Shown here piece after piece: positions 33,877 through 42,045 of a stretch of DNA of 64,000 nt (its first letter is position 1; the number at the start of each line of letters is the position of its first letter). The notes beneath the pieces are model-generated. The model worked only from the letters and a program-made list of their open reading frames with translations, was not told the DNA's origin and did not search any database. The DNA is from Streptomyces rubiginosohelvolus (GTDB taxonomy: Bacteria > Actinomycetota > Actinomycetes > Streptomycetales > Streptomycetaceae). The stretch spans positions 144,983 through 208,982 of the forward strand of contig NZ_BMTW01000008.1 in NCBI RefSeq assembly GCF_014649875.1. The letters are read 5' to 3'. The translations under genes and the position numbers were made by a program.

Positions 33877-34001
33877 CCCGCTGAGGAGAGGCGAAGGCCT
33901 CGGCGCCGTGAACCGCTGGGGTGAGGCGAAGGTCCTCAGCGCCGTGAACCGTCCGGGCGCCGAGGGCCCGGTCAAGATCCGCCGGACACGCCCCAGGGCC
34001 C

Positions 34002-34736
34002 TCAGAGCTTCTTGCGTCCTTCGCCGGAACCGCCGTCGTCCGGGCCCTCCAGCTCGTGGCGGCGGCGCGCCTCCAGCTCCGCCTCCTTCGCCTCCTTCAA
34101 GCGGCGGCGCTCCGCCTTCGTCCGCTTGCGGTCCACTCCGACGCCGCCCATCAGGGCGAATCCGGTGATCCGCACCCGCGGGGAGTCGGGGGAGATCTCC
34201 CCGTCCTCGTTGGAGCCCTCGCCGAAGCCGCCCATGATGCCGATGCCCCGGACCTCGACGTTCAGCTCCGGCGGCGCGGTCACGTGGATGCCGCCCATGA
34301 TCGTGAAGCAGCGGATCACGACCTCGCGGTCCTCGAAGTGCGCCTCGCGCAGGTCGATCTCGCCGCCGCCCCACATCGCGAACGCGGTGAACTTCCGGGC
34401 CACCGTCCAGCGGCCCTTCCGGTTGAAGCCGCCCCAGAGGGCGAACCCGCCCGTGGAGGTCGCGGGACCGCCGATCCGCGCGGGCCAGTTCGCCGCGGAA
34501 CCCCCCAGCGGGGCGGGCACGGACGAACCGACCGGAGCGACCGCCGAGCCCGGTGCCGGCAGGTCCTGGACCAGCGGCTCCAACTCCCCGTGCGTACGGG
34601 CCTTGTAGGCCCTCTCCAGGCGCTGGTCGAACTCGTCCATATCCAGTCGGCCCTCGGCCACGGCCTCGCGCAGCAGTTCCGCGATCCGCTCGCGCTCGGC
34701 ATCGGAGGCGCGCATGTCCGGACGTTCACTTGTCAT
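34002..34736 (-). CDS. DUF1707 protein with LiaF-like C-terminal domain
   Basis: 244 residues from the ATG at 34734-34736. DUF1707 at the N-terminus (MRASDAERERIAELLREAVA, then LDMDEFDQRLERAYKARTHG), a Pro/Ala linker, then beta-helical repeats typical of cell-wall-stress LiaF/DUF2154 proteins (AMWGGGEIDLREAHFED, FTIMGGIHVTAPPELNVEV, GIGIMGGFGEGS, GFALMGGVGV), and a basic tail. TAGGCT (34749-34744) is a -10 placed 7 nt before the ATG, so the mRNA is probably leaderless. Confidence 0.87.
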   Translation of the reverse strand: MTSERPDMRASDAERERIAELLREAVAEGRLDMDEFDQRLERAYKARTHGELEPLVQDLPAPGSAVAPVGSSVPAPLGGSAANWPARIGGPATSTGGFALWGGFNRKGRWTVARKFTAFAMWGGGEIDLREAHFEDREVVIRCFTIMGGIHVTAPPELNVEVRGIGIMGGFGEGSNEDGEISPDSPRVRITGFALMGGVGVDRKRTKAERRRLKEAKEAELEARRRHELEGPDDGGSGEGRKKL

Positions 34737-34817
34737 ACCGCGCAGCCTATTGAACGCACCCGTTCCCGGCACAGACCCGCAGGCCCATGGCCTGCGCGCG
34801 TCGCGCCACAGCAGCCG

Positions 34818-35804
34818 TCACGGCGTCGACTCGTACATCCTCGCGATCACGGCCTCGATGTCCGGCTCCCGTACCGACAGGTCGACCAGCGGGTAGTCCG
34901 CGGCGATCCGCGCCACCAGCGGGGCCGCCGACGCGGCGGCGGGGAACGCCAGCCACTGGCGCGGGCCCTCCACCTTGACCGCACGCAGGGCGGGTTGATC
35001 TCCACCGTCCGCCGACTCCAGCCGGATCGGGGGGAGTTCGCTCTCCAGGTCCACCACCAGCATGCGTTCGCTCTCCCCCACCTCGTGGAGGCCCGCCAGC
35101 GAACCGTCGTACATCAGACGGCCGTGGTCGATCACCATCACCCGGCCGCACAGCTGCTCGATGTCGGTGAGGTCGTGCGTCGTCAGCAGGACCGTCGTCC
35201 CGCGCTCGGCGTTCAACTCCTTGAGGAACTGCCGCACCTTGACCTTGGAGATCACGTCCAGACCGATCGTCGGTTCGTCCAGGTACAGCACCTCCGGGTC
35301 GTGCAGCAGCGCCGCCGCGATGTCGCCGCGCATCCGCTGGCCGAGCGAGAGCTGCCGGACGGGGACCTCCAACAGCTTGCCCAGGTCGAGGAGTTCGACG
35401 CAGCGTTCCAGGTTCTCCCGGTAACGCCGGTCGGGGATGCGGTACATGCGGTGCATCAGCCGGTACGAGTCGCGCAGCGGCAGGTCCCACCAGAGGGTCG
35501 TCCGCTGACCGAAGACGACACCGATGCGCTGCGCCAGGCGCGTACGTTCGCGGGAGGGGTCGATGCCCGCGACGCGCAGCCGGCCGCCGCTCGGGGTGAG
35601 GATGCCCGTCAGCATCTTGATCGTGGTCGACTTCCCGGCGCCGTTCGGGCCGATGTAGCCGACCATCTCGCCGCGCGCGACCCGGAAGCTGATCCCGTCC
35701 ACGGCCCGCACCTCGTGGCGCTCCCGGCGCAGCAGGCCCGCCCGGCGGCGGACCTCGAAGACCTTCTCGACTCCGTCGAGGCTGATGAACCCGTCGTCCG
35801 CCAT
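34818..35804 (-). CDS. ABC transporter ATP-binding protein (ABC-2 exporter)
   Basis: 328 residues. Walker A GYIGPNGAGKSTTIKML, Q-loop VVFGQRTTLWW, signature RQLSLGQRMRGDIAAALLHD, Walker B EVLYLDEPTIGLD and H-loop LLTTHD. The C-terminal 90 residues form a regulatory extension. GGGAGA precedes the ATG. The protein and the two permeases upstream match the COG4586/COG3694/COG4587 uncharacterised ABC-2 exporter type. Genes run permease, permease, ATPase with 32 bp before this one. Cargo unknown. Confidence 0.92.
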   Translation of the reverse strand: MADDGFISLDGVEKVFEVRRRAGLLRRERHEVRAVDGISFRVARGEMVGYIGPNGAGKSTTIKMLTGILTPSGGRLRVAGIDPSRERTRLAQRIGVVFGQRTTLWWDLPLRDSYRLMHRMYRIPDRRYRENLERCVELLDLGKLLEVPVRQLSLGQRMRGDIAAALLHDPEVLYLDEPTIGLDVISKVKVRQFLKELNAERGTTVLLTTHDLTDIEQLCGRVMVIDHGRLMYDGSLAGLHEVGESERMLVVDLESELPPIRLESADGGDQPALRAVKVEGPRQWLAFPAAASAAPLVARIAADYPLVDLSVREPDIEAVIARMYESTP

Positions 35805-35836
35805 GTCCGTGCTCTCCCGCGTAGTCCCGTGGTTTC

Positions 35837-36718
35837 TCAACTGCCCGTGCTCCGGTAGGACCGCAGGCCCGCCCGCCACGCCAGGCCCGCGAGGGCGCAG
35901 GCACCCGCCGCGACCAGCGGCGGCAGGAACGCCACCCACTGCGGCAGGTCCACCGGGTACTCCCGCCCCAGCACGTACAGCGCGGGCAGCCAGCTCGCGA
36001 AGGCCAGCGGCACCACGAACGTCACCCCGCGCACCAGGTCCTTCGCGAAGATGGTGGGCGGGTACTGGAGCAGCGTCGTCCCGCCGTACGTGAAGGAGTT
36101 CTGCACCTCCGAGGCGTCCTGCGCGACGAACTGGAACGCCGCTCCCGCGATGAAGACCGCCCCGAAGATCGCCGCCCCGCTGAGGACCGTCATCGGCAGC
36201 ATCAGCATCTTCAGCGGCGTCCAGGCGATGTCGAGGGTGACGATCGCGTAGCCGAGCACCAGCAGTCCCTGGGTGATCCGGCCCAGCCGGCGCAGCGCGA
36301 ACCGGTCCGCCGCCACCTGTGCCAGCACCGGCACCGGGCGCACCAGCAGGGTGTCGAACGTTCCGTCCCGTACCCGCCCGCCGACCCGGTCCATCGATCC
36401 CAGCAGCAGGTCGCACACCCCGAACGCCGTCGACGACAGGCCGTACAGCAGCGCGATCTCCGGCAGCGCGTAGCCGCCGAGCGCGTCGACGTGCGTGAAC
36501 ATCAGCAGGATCGTCACGAAGTCGAAGGCCGTCACCGCGAGGTTCCCGAACAGGGTCATGGCGAACGAGGCCCGGTACGCCATCGTCGAGCGCACCCACA
36601 TGGCCATGATCAGCCCGTACGCCCGGACGCCTTCCAGCGGCCGGGGCCGGTCCTCGAAGGCGAAGCCGACCGGCTCGTGTTCCTCGCCGTCGGCCCGTAC
36701 CGCCACCGACTCAGCCAC
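35837..36718 (-). CDS. ABC-2-type transporter permease (COG3694-like)
   Basis: 293 residues with six TM helices (ASFAMTLFGNLAVTAFDFVT, ALLYGLSSTAFGVCDLLLGS, ILVLGYAIVTLDIAW-like, VLSGAAIFGAVFIAGAAFQF, and PPLVAAGACALAGLAWRAGL at the end) and the conserved VRDGTFDTLLVRPVPVLAQV loop. The GTG at 36716-36718 overlaps the stop of the first permease by 8 nt, giving coupled translation of the two half-permeases. Confidence 0.87.
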   Translation of the reverse strand: MAESVAVRADGEEHEPVGFAFEDRPRPLEGVRAYGLIMAMWVRSTMAYRASFAMTLFGNLAVTAFDFVTILLMFTHVDALGGYALPEIALLYGLSSTAFGVCDLLLGSMDRVGGRVRDGTFDTLLVRPVPVLAQVAADRFALRRLGRITQGLLVLGYAIVTLDIAWTPLKMLMLPMTVLSGAAIFGAVFIAGAAFQFVAQDASEVQNSFTYGGTTLLQYPPTIFAKDLVRGVTFVVPLAFASWLPALYVLGREYPVDLPQWVAFLPPLVAAGACALAGLAWRAGLRSYRSTGS

Positions 36719-37511
36719 CCTGCACCACCACTCTCCTGGTCGCCGCGGTCTGCAGCAGCCGGCCCGCGCCGAGCAGCACGACCGCCCACCCGGCCTGGAA
36801 GACGTACGCCTGCACCAGCCCCCACCCGGTGTGCTTCCCGAGGAACACATCGGCCGGCACCTGGAGGAGCGAGGACCACGGCAGCGCCCGCGCCACCTCG
36901 CCCAGCAGCCCCGGGAACAGGTTCAGCGGCAGCAGCATCCCGGAGAAGAACAGCCCCGCCAGCATCGCCATCTGCATCGCCCCCGCACCGTCGAGCAGCC
37001 AGAACGCCGACATCGCGACCAGATAGCGGATCGCGAAGCTGACGACGACCCCCAGGAACACCGACAGCAGGAACGCCGGCCAGGTCCAGAGCGACCCGGG
37101 GAACGCCAGGTCGAAGGCGAGCGCCCCCAGGAACATCGGCACCACCCCGCGCCCCAGCAGGTGGAACGCCGCCCGGCCCAGATCCGCCGCCAGCCACCAC
37201 AGCTGGAGGTCGACGGGCCGGTACAGGTCGACGGCGATGTCCCCCGTACGGATCCGCTCGACCAGCTCGCTCTCGAACCCGCCGCCCATCAGGGCGCTGC
37301 TCATCAACAGGGCCTGGCCGAGCCAGACGTACGTCAGCGCCTGGGAGGTGTCGTAGCCGCCGAGCTGCGGACGTACGTCCCACAGGGCGATGTAGGTGTA
37401 CGCCATGATGAAGCCGAAGACGGTGTTGGTGAACACCCCCGCCGCCGTCGCCGTCCGGTAGGTGGCGTAGCGCCGGAACCCGCCCGCCGCCACCACTGCG
37501 TACAGCCGCAC
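36711..37511 (-). CDS. ABC-2-type transporter permease (COG4587-like)
   Basis: 266 residues from the GTG at 37509-37511, with a purine-rich GGGAGAGGGGG 4 nt upstream. Six TM helices, with the family loop VERIRTGDIAVDLYRPVDLQ that mirrors the related loop in the partner permease. First gene of the exporter operon. The upstream extension to 37676 lacks a ribosome site and is rejected. Confidence 0.87.
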   Translation of the reverse strand: MRLYAVVAAGGFRRYATYRTATAAGVFTNTVFGFIMAYTYIALWDVRPQLGGYDTSQALTYVWLGQALLMSSALMGGGFESELVERIRTGDIAVDLYRPVDLQLWWLAADLGRAAFHLLGRGVVPMFLGALAFDLAFPGSLWTWPAFLLSVFLGVVVSFAIRYLVAMSAFWLLDGAGAMQMAMLAGLFFSGMLLPLNLFPGLLGEVARALPWSSLLQVPADVFLGKHTGWGLVQAYVFQAGWAVVLLGAGRLLQTAATRRVVVQGG

Positions 37512-37697
37512 GCCGCCCCCTCTCCCCCGCCGCCACCGGCTCCCGGCACCAAAGCGCACGACCCTAGTCCACGCGCGAGGGCCGGGGCGACTGCTTTTCC
37601 ACGACCGGAGGAGGGAACGAGACAGTAATAAACGCAGATTTCCTGACGAACCGGGCACTATGGGAGAACTGACCACGTCTCAGGAGCCCCCACCGAC

Positions 37698-40007
37698 ATG
37701 AGCGACGAGCCACAGAGCTGGGCCCCCCGCGACTCCTCGGGCGCGGGGGCCTCCTCCACCGGAAACCAACCACCGACGGCGTCCGGGGAGCAGCCCGGGC
37801 GGAAGCCGGGGAAGCCCGGAAAGCCCGGGAAGAAGGCCCGGCCCCGGCGCACCGGCTGGCGGCGCGCCGTCCCCACCTGGCGGATGACCCTCGGCACCCT
37901 CCTCGGCCTCGTCGTCCTCCTCGGCGCCGGGATCTTCGCCGCCTACCGGCTCGTCGACATCCCGGCCGCCAACGCCTCGGCCACCGCCCAGTCCAACGTC
38001 TACCTCTACAGCGACGGCAGCGTCATCGCCCGGGACGGCGACGTGAACCGGGAGAAGGTCAAGCTCTCCCAGGTCCCCCCGACCGTCCAGCACGCGGTCC
38101 TGGCCGCCGAGGACCGGGACTTCTACTCCGACGACCGCGCCGTGGACGTGAAGGCGATGCTCCGGGCCGGCTGGAACACCGTCACCGGCAAGGGCAAACA
38201 GGGCGGCTCCACGATCACCCAGCAGTACGTGAAGAACTACTACCTCGGCCAGGAACGCACCGTCCTGCGCAAGGCCAAGGAAGCGATCATCGCGGTCAAG
38301 CTCAACCGCGAGGAGACCAAGGACCAGATCTTCGAGGGCTACCTCAACACCAGCTACTTCGGACGCAACGCGTACGGCATCCAGGCCGCCGCCCAGGCGT
38401 ACTACGGCAAGAACGTCGAGGAGCTCACCACCGCCGAAGGCGCGTACCTCGCCTCCCTGCTGAACGCCCCCAGCGCCTACGACGTCATCGCCCACCCCGG
38501 CAACAAGCCCGCGGCCCAGCGCCGCTGGAACTACGTCCTGGGCGGCATGGTCAAGGAACGCTGGCTCACCGCCGCCGAACGGGCGACGACGCGGTTCCCC
38601 ACCCCCGGCGAGGCCAAACCGTCGAACGGGCTCTCCGGGCAGCGCGGCTACATCGTGCAGGCCGTCGAGGACTACCTGAACCGGCGCGGCATCCTCGACG
38701 CGAAGACCCTCGCCACCGGCGGCTACCGCATCACCACCACCCTCGACAAGGCCAAGCAGGACGCCTTCGTCGAAGCCGTCGCCGACAACGTGACGGCCAA
38801 GACCAGCGCCGACCGCGCCGCCGACCGCAACGTCCGCGTCGGCGGTGCCTCGATCGTCCCGAAGACCGGGGAGGTCGTCGCCCTGTACGGCGGCATCGAC
38901 TACACGAAGCAGTACGTCAGCAACGCGACCCGCCGCGACTACCAGGTCGGCTCCGTCTTCAAGCCGTTCGTCCTCACCTCCGCCGTCGTCAACGACTCCA
39001 CCACCCAGGACGGCCGGCGCATCACGCCCAACACCGTCTACGACGGCACCAACAAGCGCACCGTCGTCGGCGTGCAGGGGTCCACCGACTACGCCCCCGC
39101 CAACGAGGACGACGTCGACTACGGCGACATCACCGTACGCATCGCCACCGACAAGTCCGTCAACTCCGTCTACGCCCAGATGGCGCAGGACGTCGGCCCC
39201 GCGAAGGTCCGGGACACCGCGATCGCCCTCGGTATCCCCGCCGACACCCCCGACCTCACCGCCGCCCCCTCCATCGCGCTCGGCACCGCCAACGCCAGCG
39301 TCCTCGACATGGCCGAGGCGTACGCCACCCTCGCCGACCACGGCCGGCACGGCAGATACGTCCTCGTCGAGAAGGTCACCAAGGACGGCGCGGAGATCGA
39401 ACTCCCCGAACGCGCCACCGAACAGGCCGTCAGCCGCGAGGCCGCCGACACCACCACCGCCGTCCTGCGCAGCGTCGTGGAGGGCGGCACCGGCACCGCG
39501 GCCCAAGCGGTGGGCCGCCCGGCCGTCGGCAAGACCGGCACCGCGGAGGAGGACCGGGCCGCCTGGTTCGCCGGATACACCCCGGACCTCGCGAGCGTCG
39601 TCGCCGTGATGGGCCAGAACCCGGACACGGGCGCCCAGACCCCGCTGTACGGAGCGCTCGGCCTGGCCCGCGTCAACGGCGGCGGCGTCCCGGCCGAGAC
39701 CTGGGCCGCCTATACGGAAGCGGCGCTGCGCTCGTCCCCGGCCCAGGAGTTCGACCTGCGGCCGGCCCCGGGCTCGGACGAGGGGGACGAGCTCCTGATC
39801 GACGAGAACGCCGACGGGGGCACGGACCCGTCCTCCTCACCGGACCCCGACGCCAGCCCGGACAGCACATCCGACACCACCCCCGACAGCACTGCCGACG
39901 GCAGCGCCCCGCCCGCGACCGGCACGAGCGCCGGCGGGAACACCAGTGGCGACACGACGGGCGGGGCCGACGAGGGTGCGGTGTCCGTTCCGGACGGAAA
40001 CGGCTAG
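37698..40007 (+). CDS. Bifunctional class A penicillin-binding protein (glycosyltransferase/transpeptidase)
   Basis: 769 residues. A Pro/Gly/Lys-rich cytosolic tail, TM helix about 62-83, GT51 domain with catalytic Glu138 (AAEDRDFYS) and GGSTITQQYVKN (169-180), then the transpeptidase domain with Ser419-x-x-Lys422 (GSVFKP), Ser487-Val-Asn489 and Lys612-Thr-Gly-Thr615. The C-terminal 100 residues are a low-complexity Asp/Ser/Thr/Pro/Gly tail, common in Streptomyces PBPs. It polymerises and cross-links peptidoglycan outside the membrane. GGAG precedes the ATG. A strong terminator follows. Confidence 0.95.
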   Translation: MSDEPQSWAPRDSSGAGASSTGNQPPTASGEQPGRKPGKPGKPGKKARPRRTGWRRAVPTWRMTLGTLLGLVVLLGAGIFAAYRLVDIPAANASATAQSNVYLYSDGSVIARDGDVNREKVKLSQVPPTVQHAVLAAEDRDFYSDDRAVDVKAMLRAGWNTVTGKGKQGGSTITQQYVKNYYLGQERTVLRKAKEAIIAVKLNREETKDQIFEGYLNTSYFGRNAYGIQAAAQAYYGKNVEELTTAEGAYLASLLNAPSAYDVIAHPGNKPAAQRRWNYVLGGMVKERWLTAAERATTRFPTPGEAKPSNGLSGQRGYIVQAVEDYLNRRGILDAKTLATGGYRITTTLDKAKQDAFVEAVADNVTAKTSADRAADRNVRVGGASIVPKTGEVVALYGGIDYTKQYVSNATRRDYQVGSVFKPFVLTSAVVNDSTTQDGRRITPNTVYDGTNKRTVVGVQGSTDYAPANEDDVDYGDITVRIATDKSVNSVYAQMAQDVGPAKVRDTAIALGIPADTPDLTAAPSIALGTANASVLDMAEAYATLADHGRHGRYVLVEKVTKDGAEIELPERATEQAVSREAADTTTAVLRSVVEGGTGTAAQAVGRPAVGKTGTAEEDRAAWFAGYTPDLASVVAVMGQNPDTGAQTPLYGALGLARVNGGGVPAETWAAYTEAALRSSPAQEFDLRPAPGSDEGDELLIDENADGGTDPSSSPDPDASPDSTSDTTPDSTADGSAPPATGTSAGGNTSGDTTGGADEGAVSVPDGNG

Positions 40008-40032
40008 GGCCTGTCCGGAACGGACAGGCCCT
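40006..40032. terminator. Bidirectional terminator hairpin
   Basis: AGGGCCTGTCCG (40006-40017), loop GAA, CGGACAGGCCCT (40021-40032): a perfect 12-bp stem that overlaps the stop region of the penicillin-binding protein gene and faces the end of the exporter gene at 40039. Confidence 0.85.
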
Positions 40033-40038
40033 GGGGTC

Positions 40039-40359
40039 TCAGTGCCCCGAGGTCGCCTTCAGGCCGACCACGGCCACCAGCAGCAGACAGACGAAGAAGA
40101 TCCGGGCGGCGGTCACCGGCTCGTTCAGCACGACCATGCCCAGGATCGCCGCACCGGCCGCGCCGATCCCGACCCACACGCCGTACGCCGTACCGATCGG
40201 CAGCGTCTTCGCCGCATGCGACAGCAGCACCATGCTCGCCACGATCCCGAGACCGGTGAACACACTCGGCCAAAGCCGGGTGAACCCCTCGGTGTACTTC
40301 ATCCCGATCGACCAGCCCACTTCGAGCAGGCCGGCGACGATCAGCAGAACCCACGCCAT
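40039..40359 (-). CDS. gdx: Guanidinium exporter, small multidrug resistance family (Gdx/SugE)
   Basis: 106 residues, four TM helices. Glu13 in AGLLEVGWSIGMKYTEGFTR is the membrane-embedded proton/substrate carboxylate. LPIGTAYGVWVGIGAAGAAI is the SugE/Gdx form of the TM3 motif and differs from EmrE-type drug pumps. GGAGG precedes the ATG. Gdx proteins exchange guanidinium for two protons. The assignment is strengthened by the guanidine-III-type riboswitch in the leader (40398-40444). Confidence 0.92.
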   Translation of the reverse strand: MAWVLLIVAGLLEVGWSIGMKYTEGFTRLWPSVFTGLGIVASMVLLSHAAKTLPIGTAYGVWVGIGAAGAAILGMVVLNEPVTAARIFFVCLLLVAVVGLKATSGH

Positions 40360-40397
40360 GACAGAACCTCCGACGACGAACACACGGACAACTTCAC

Positions 40398-40444
40398 GGG
40401 TGCGTCGTCTTTGCCAACCCGGTACGGCGCGTCTCGTCGGGGTG
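40398..40444 (-). ncRNA. Guanidine-III (ykkC-III) riboswitch
   Basis: Read on the minus strand, the leader contains CCCCGACGAG, then GCGCCGTACCGGGT, then AAGACGACGC in the order and spacing of the guanidine-III pseudoknot class (consensus GACGAG...GCGCCGUACC...AAGACG...CGC). It lies about 40 nt before the gdx start, with GGAGG downstream, so ligand binding would free the ribosome site. TACGGT near 40450 is a possible -10. No covariance model was run. Confidence 0.85.
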
Positions 40445-40470
40445 GTTCCACCGTAGCAAAAAACGGGGAA

Positions 40471-40500
40471 AGGGCCTGGTGACACCGGTCACCAGGCCCT
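40471..40500 (-). terminator. Terminator of the GroES-like gene
   Basis: AGGGCCTGGTGAC (40471-40483) pairs perfectly with GTCACCAGGCCCT (40488-40500), a 13-bp stem with a 4-nt loop. In the leftward direction it is followed by a run containing CGTTTTTT, so it looks like a true rho-independent terminator. Confidence 0.85.
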
Positions 40501-40513
40501 GAACAGCGCGGTT

Positions 40514-40885
40514 CTACAGATACAGCCCGGTCGAATCCACCGACCCCTCGAACCGGTCGGCGGCCACCGCATGCAGATCGCGCTCCCGCATCAGGACGTA
40601 CGCCACGCCCCGCACCTCGACCTCGGCCCGGTCCTCGGGGTCGTACAGCACCCGGTCGCCTGGCTCCACCGTCCGCACGTTCTGCCCGACCGCCACGACG
40701 ACGGCCCAGGCCAGCCGACGGCCCACCGCGGCCGTCGCCGGGATCAGGATGCCGCCGCCGGAACGCCGCTCGCCCTCGGACGCGTCGTTCCGCACGAGCA
40801 CGCGGTCGTGCAGCATCCGGATGGGCAGCTTGTCGTCGTGCGGGGCGCCGGGGGCGGTGGTGCCGGGGGTGGTGTTCTCGCTCAC
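40514..40885 (-). CDS. GroES-like (Cpn10-fold) protein
   Basis: 123 residues from the GTG at 40883-40885. Cpn10 features are clear: PIRMLHDRVLVRND, SGGGILIPATA, WAVVVAVGQNVRTVEPGDRV and a terminal VLMRERDLHAV. Compared with true GroES the mobile-loop segment is altered (SEGERRSGGGILI) and there is no neighbouring groEL, so this is the divergent co-chaperone family found singly in actinomycetes. Whether it works with GroEL is unknown. Confidence 0.85.
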   Translation of the reverse strand: MSENTTPGTTAPGAPHDDKLPIRMLHDRVLVRNDASEGERRSGGGILIPATAAVGRRLAWAVVVAVGQNVRTVEPGDRVLYDPEDRAEVEVRGVAYVLMRERDLHAVAADRFEGSVDSTGLYL

Positions 40886-40934
40886 GCCCGCAACCTACCT
40901 GCCGGGGCCCGGACCGTACGCCTCCGGGTTCGGA

Positions 40935-41252
40935 TCACGCGCGGCGGCGCTTCGACACGGTGAGCAGCCCCACCACGCCGACCACCAGCAGCGCCGCCGG
41001 GATCACCCGCTCCAGCCGCGGCGAGCCGTCCTCCGCGACGAACCGGGCCTTCACCTCCGACACCGAGCGGTTCACCGCGACGAAGGCACGGCCGGCCGTC
41101 CGGTCCACGGTCTGGGCCGCCTTCGCCTTGGCATCGCCGATGATCGTCTTCGGGTGTACGCGCACCCCGATCTCGTCGAGCACCACAGCGAGCTGCTCAC
41201 GCCTGCTGATGATGTCCGCCTCGATCTGCGCAGGGGTCCTGGCATCCGACAC
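40935..41252 (-). CDS. DUF3618 small membrane protein
   Basis: 105 residues from the GTG at 41250-41252, with GGAGG 7-8 nt upstream. The DUF3618 pattern is RTPAQIEADIISRREQLAVV followed by LDEIGVRVHPKTIIGDAKAK, ending in one TM helix (VIPAALLVVGVVGLLTV) and a basic tail SKRRRA. Such proteins are tail-anchored with a cytosolic coiled helix and are of unknown function. Divergent from bcp. Confidence 0.87.
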   Translation of the reverse strand: MSDARTPAQIEADIISRREQLAVVLDEIGVRVHPKTIIGDAKAKAAQTVDRTAGRAFVAVNRSVSEVKARFVAEDGSPRLERVIPAALLVVGVVGLLTVSKRRRA

Positions 41253-41395
41253 TGCGCCGCCTCCGTGGTCGTCGTCCGTTGAACCTTCGTCTGAAACCTT
41301 CGTCGACAGTCTGTCAGCTCGAACCTCCGCACACCCGGCGGCACCCCTATTACCCTCGGTCCCGTCCGACCAGCGCACCACCCGAGGAGAACCAC

Positions 41396-41863
41396 ATGAG
41401 CGAGCGACTGAAGCCCGGCGACACCGCTCCCGCCTTCACCCTTCCCGACGCCGACGGCAACGAGGTGTCGCTCGCCGACCACAAGGGCCGCAAGGTCATC
41501 GTGTACTTCTACCCGGCCGCTCTTACCCCCGGATGCACCAAGCAGGCCTGCGACTTCACGGACAACCTCGACCTCCTGGCGAACGCCGGGTACGACGTCA
41601 TCGGCGTCTCCCCCGACAAGCCGGAGAAGCTCGCTAAGTTCCGCGACACGGAAAACCTCAAGGTCACCCTGGTGGGCGACCCGGCAAAGGAAACTTTGGC
41701 GGCGTACGGGGCCTTCGGCGAGAAGAAGCTCTACGGCAAAGTGGTGACGGGCGTGATCCGTTCCACCGTCGTCGTCGACGAGGACGGCAAGGTCGAGCAC
41801 GCGTTCTACAACGTGAAGGCGACCGGACACGTGGCGAAGATCATCAGGGACCTGGGCATCTGA
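41396..41863 (+). CDS. bcp: Thioredoxin-dependent thiol peroxidase (Bcp/PrxQ peroxiredoxin)
   Basis: 155 residues with GAGGAG before the ATG. Peroxiredoxin core: FTLPDADGNEVSLADHKGRK, VIVYFYPAALTPGCTKQACD with peroxidatic Cys47 and resolving Cys52 (the five-residue CxxxxC of atypical 2-Cys PrxQ), VIGVSPDKPEKLAKF and VIRSTVVVDEDG. It reduces hydroperoxides in the cytosol with thioredoxin. A hairpin terminator follows. Confidence 0.95.
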   Translation: MSERLKPGDTAPAFTLPDADGNEVSLADHKGRKVIVYFYPAALTPGCTKQACDFTDNLDLLANAGYDVIGVSPDKPEKLAKFRDTENLKVTLVGDPAKETLAAYGAFGEKKLYGKVVTGVIRSTVVVDEDGKVEHAFYNVKATGHVAKIIRDLGI

Positions 41864-41910
41864 CGGTCCCCTGGGACACCCCCCGAGACACCCTCCGGGA
41901 CACCCCCGCC

Positions 41911-41954
41911 CCTCACACGATCCCGACCCCTCGGTGTGTCGAGATCGTGTGAGG
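41911..41954 (+). terminator. Terminator of bcp
   Basis: CCTCACACGATC (41911-41922) pairs perfectly with GATCGTGTGAGG (41943-41954) with a 20-nt loop, 48 nt after the bcp stop. Confidence 0.7.
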
Positions 41955-42045
41955 GAGATCGCATCGACCCATGAAGTCGGTTTGCGGCCGTCAACTCTGC
42001 GCAGAAGCCTTTCCTGGAACACCCTTCGAGGAAAGGACCCCGGCC

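Noticed and set aside
34056..35858. A 600-codon plus-strand frame over the DUF1707 and ABC ATPase genes
   Set aside because: Typical high-GC antisense frame; both minus-strand products carry full family motifs.
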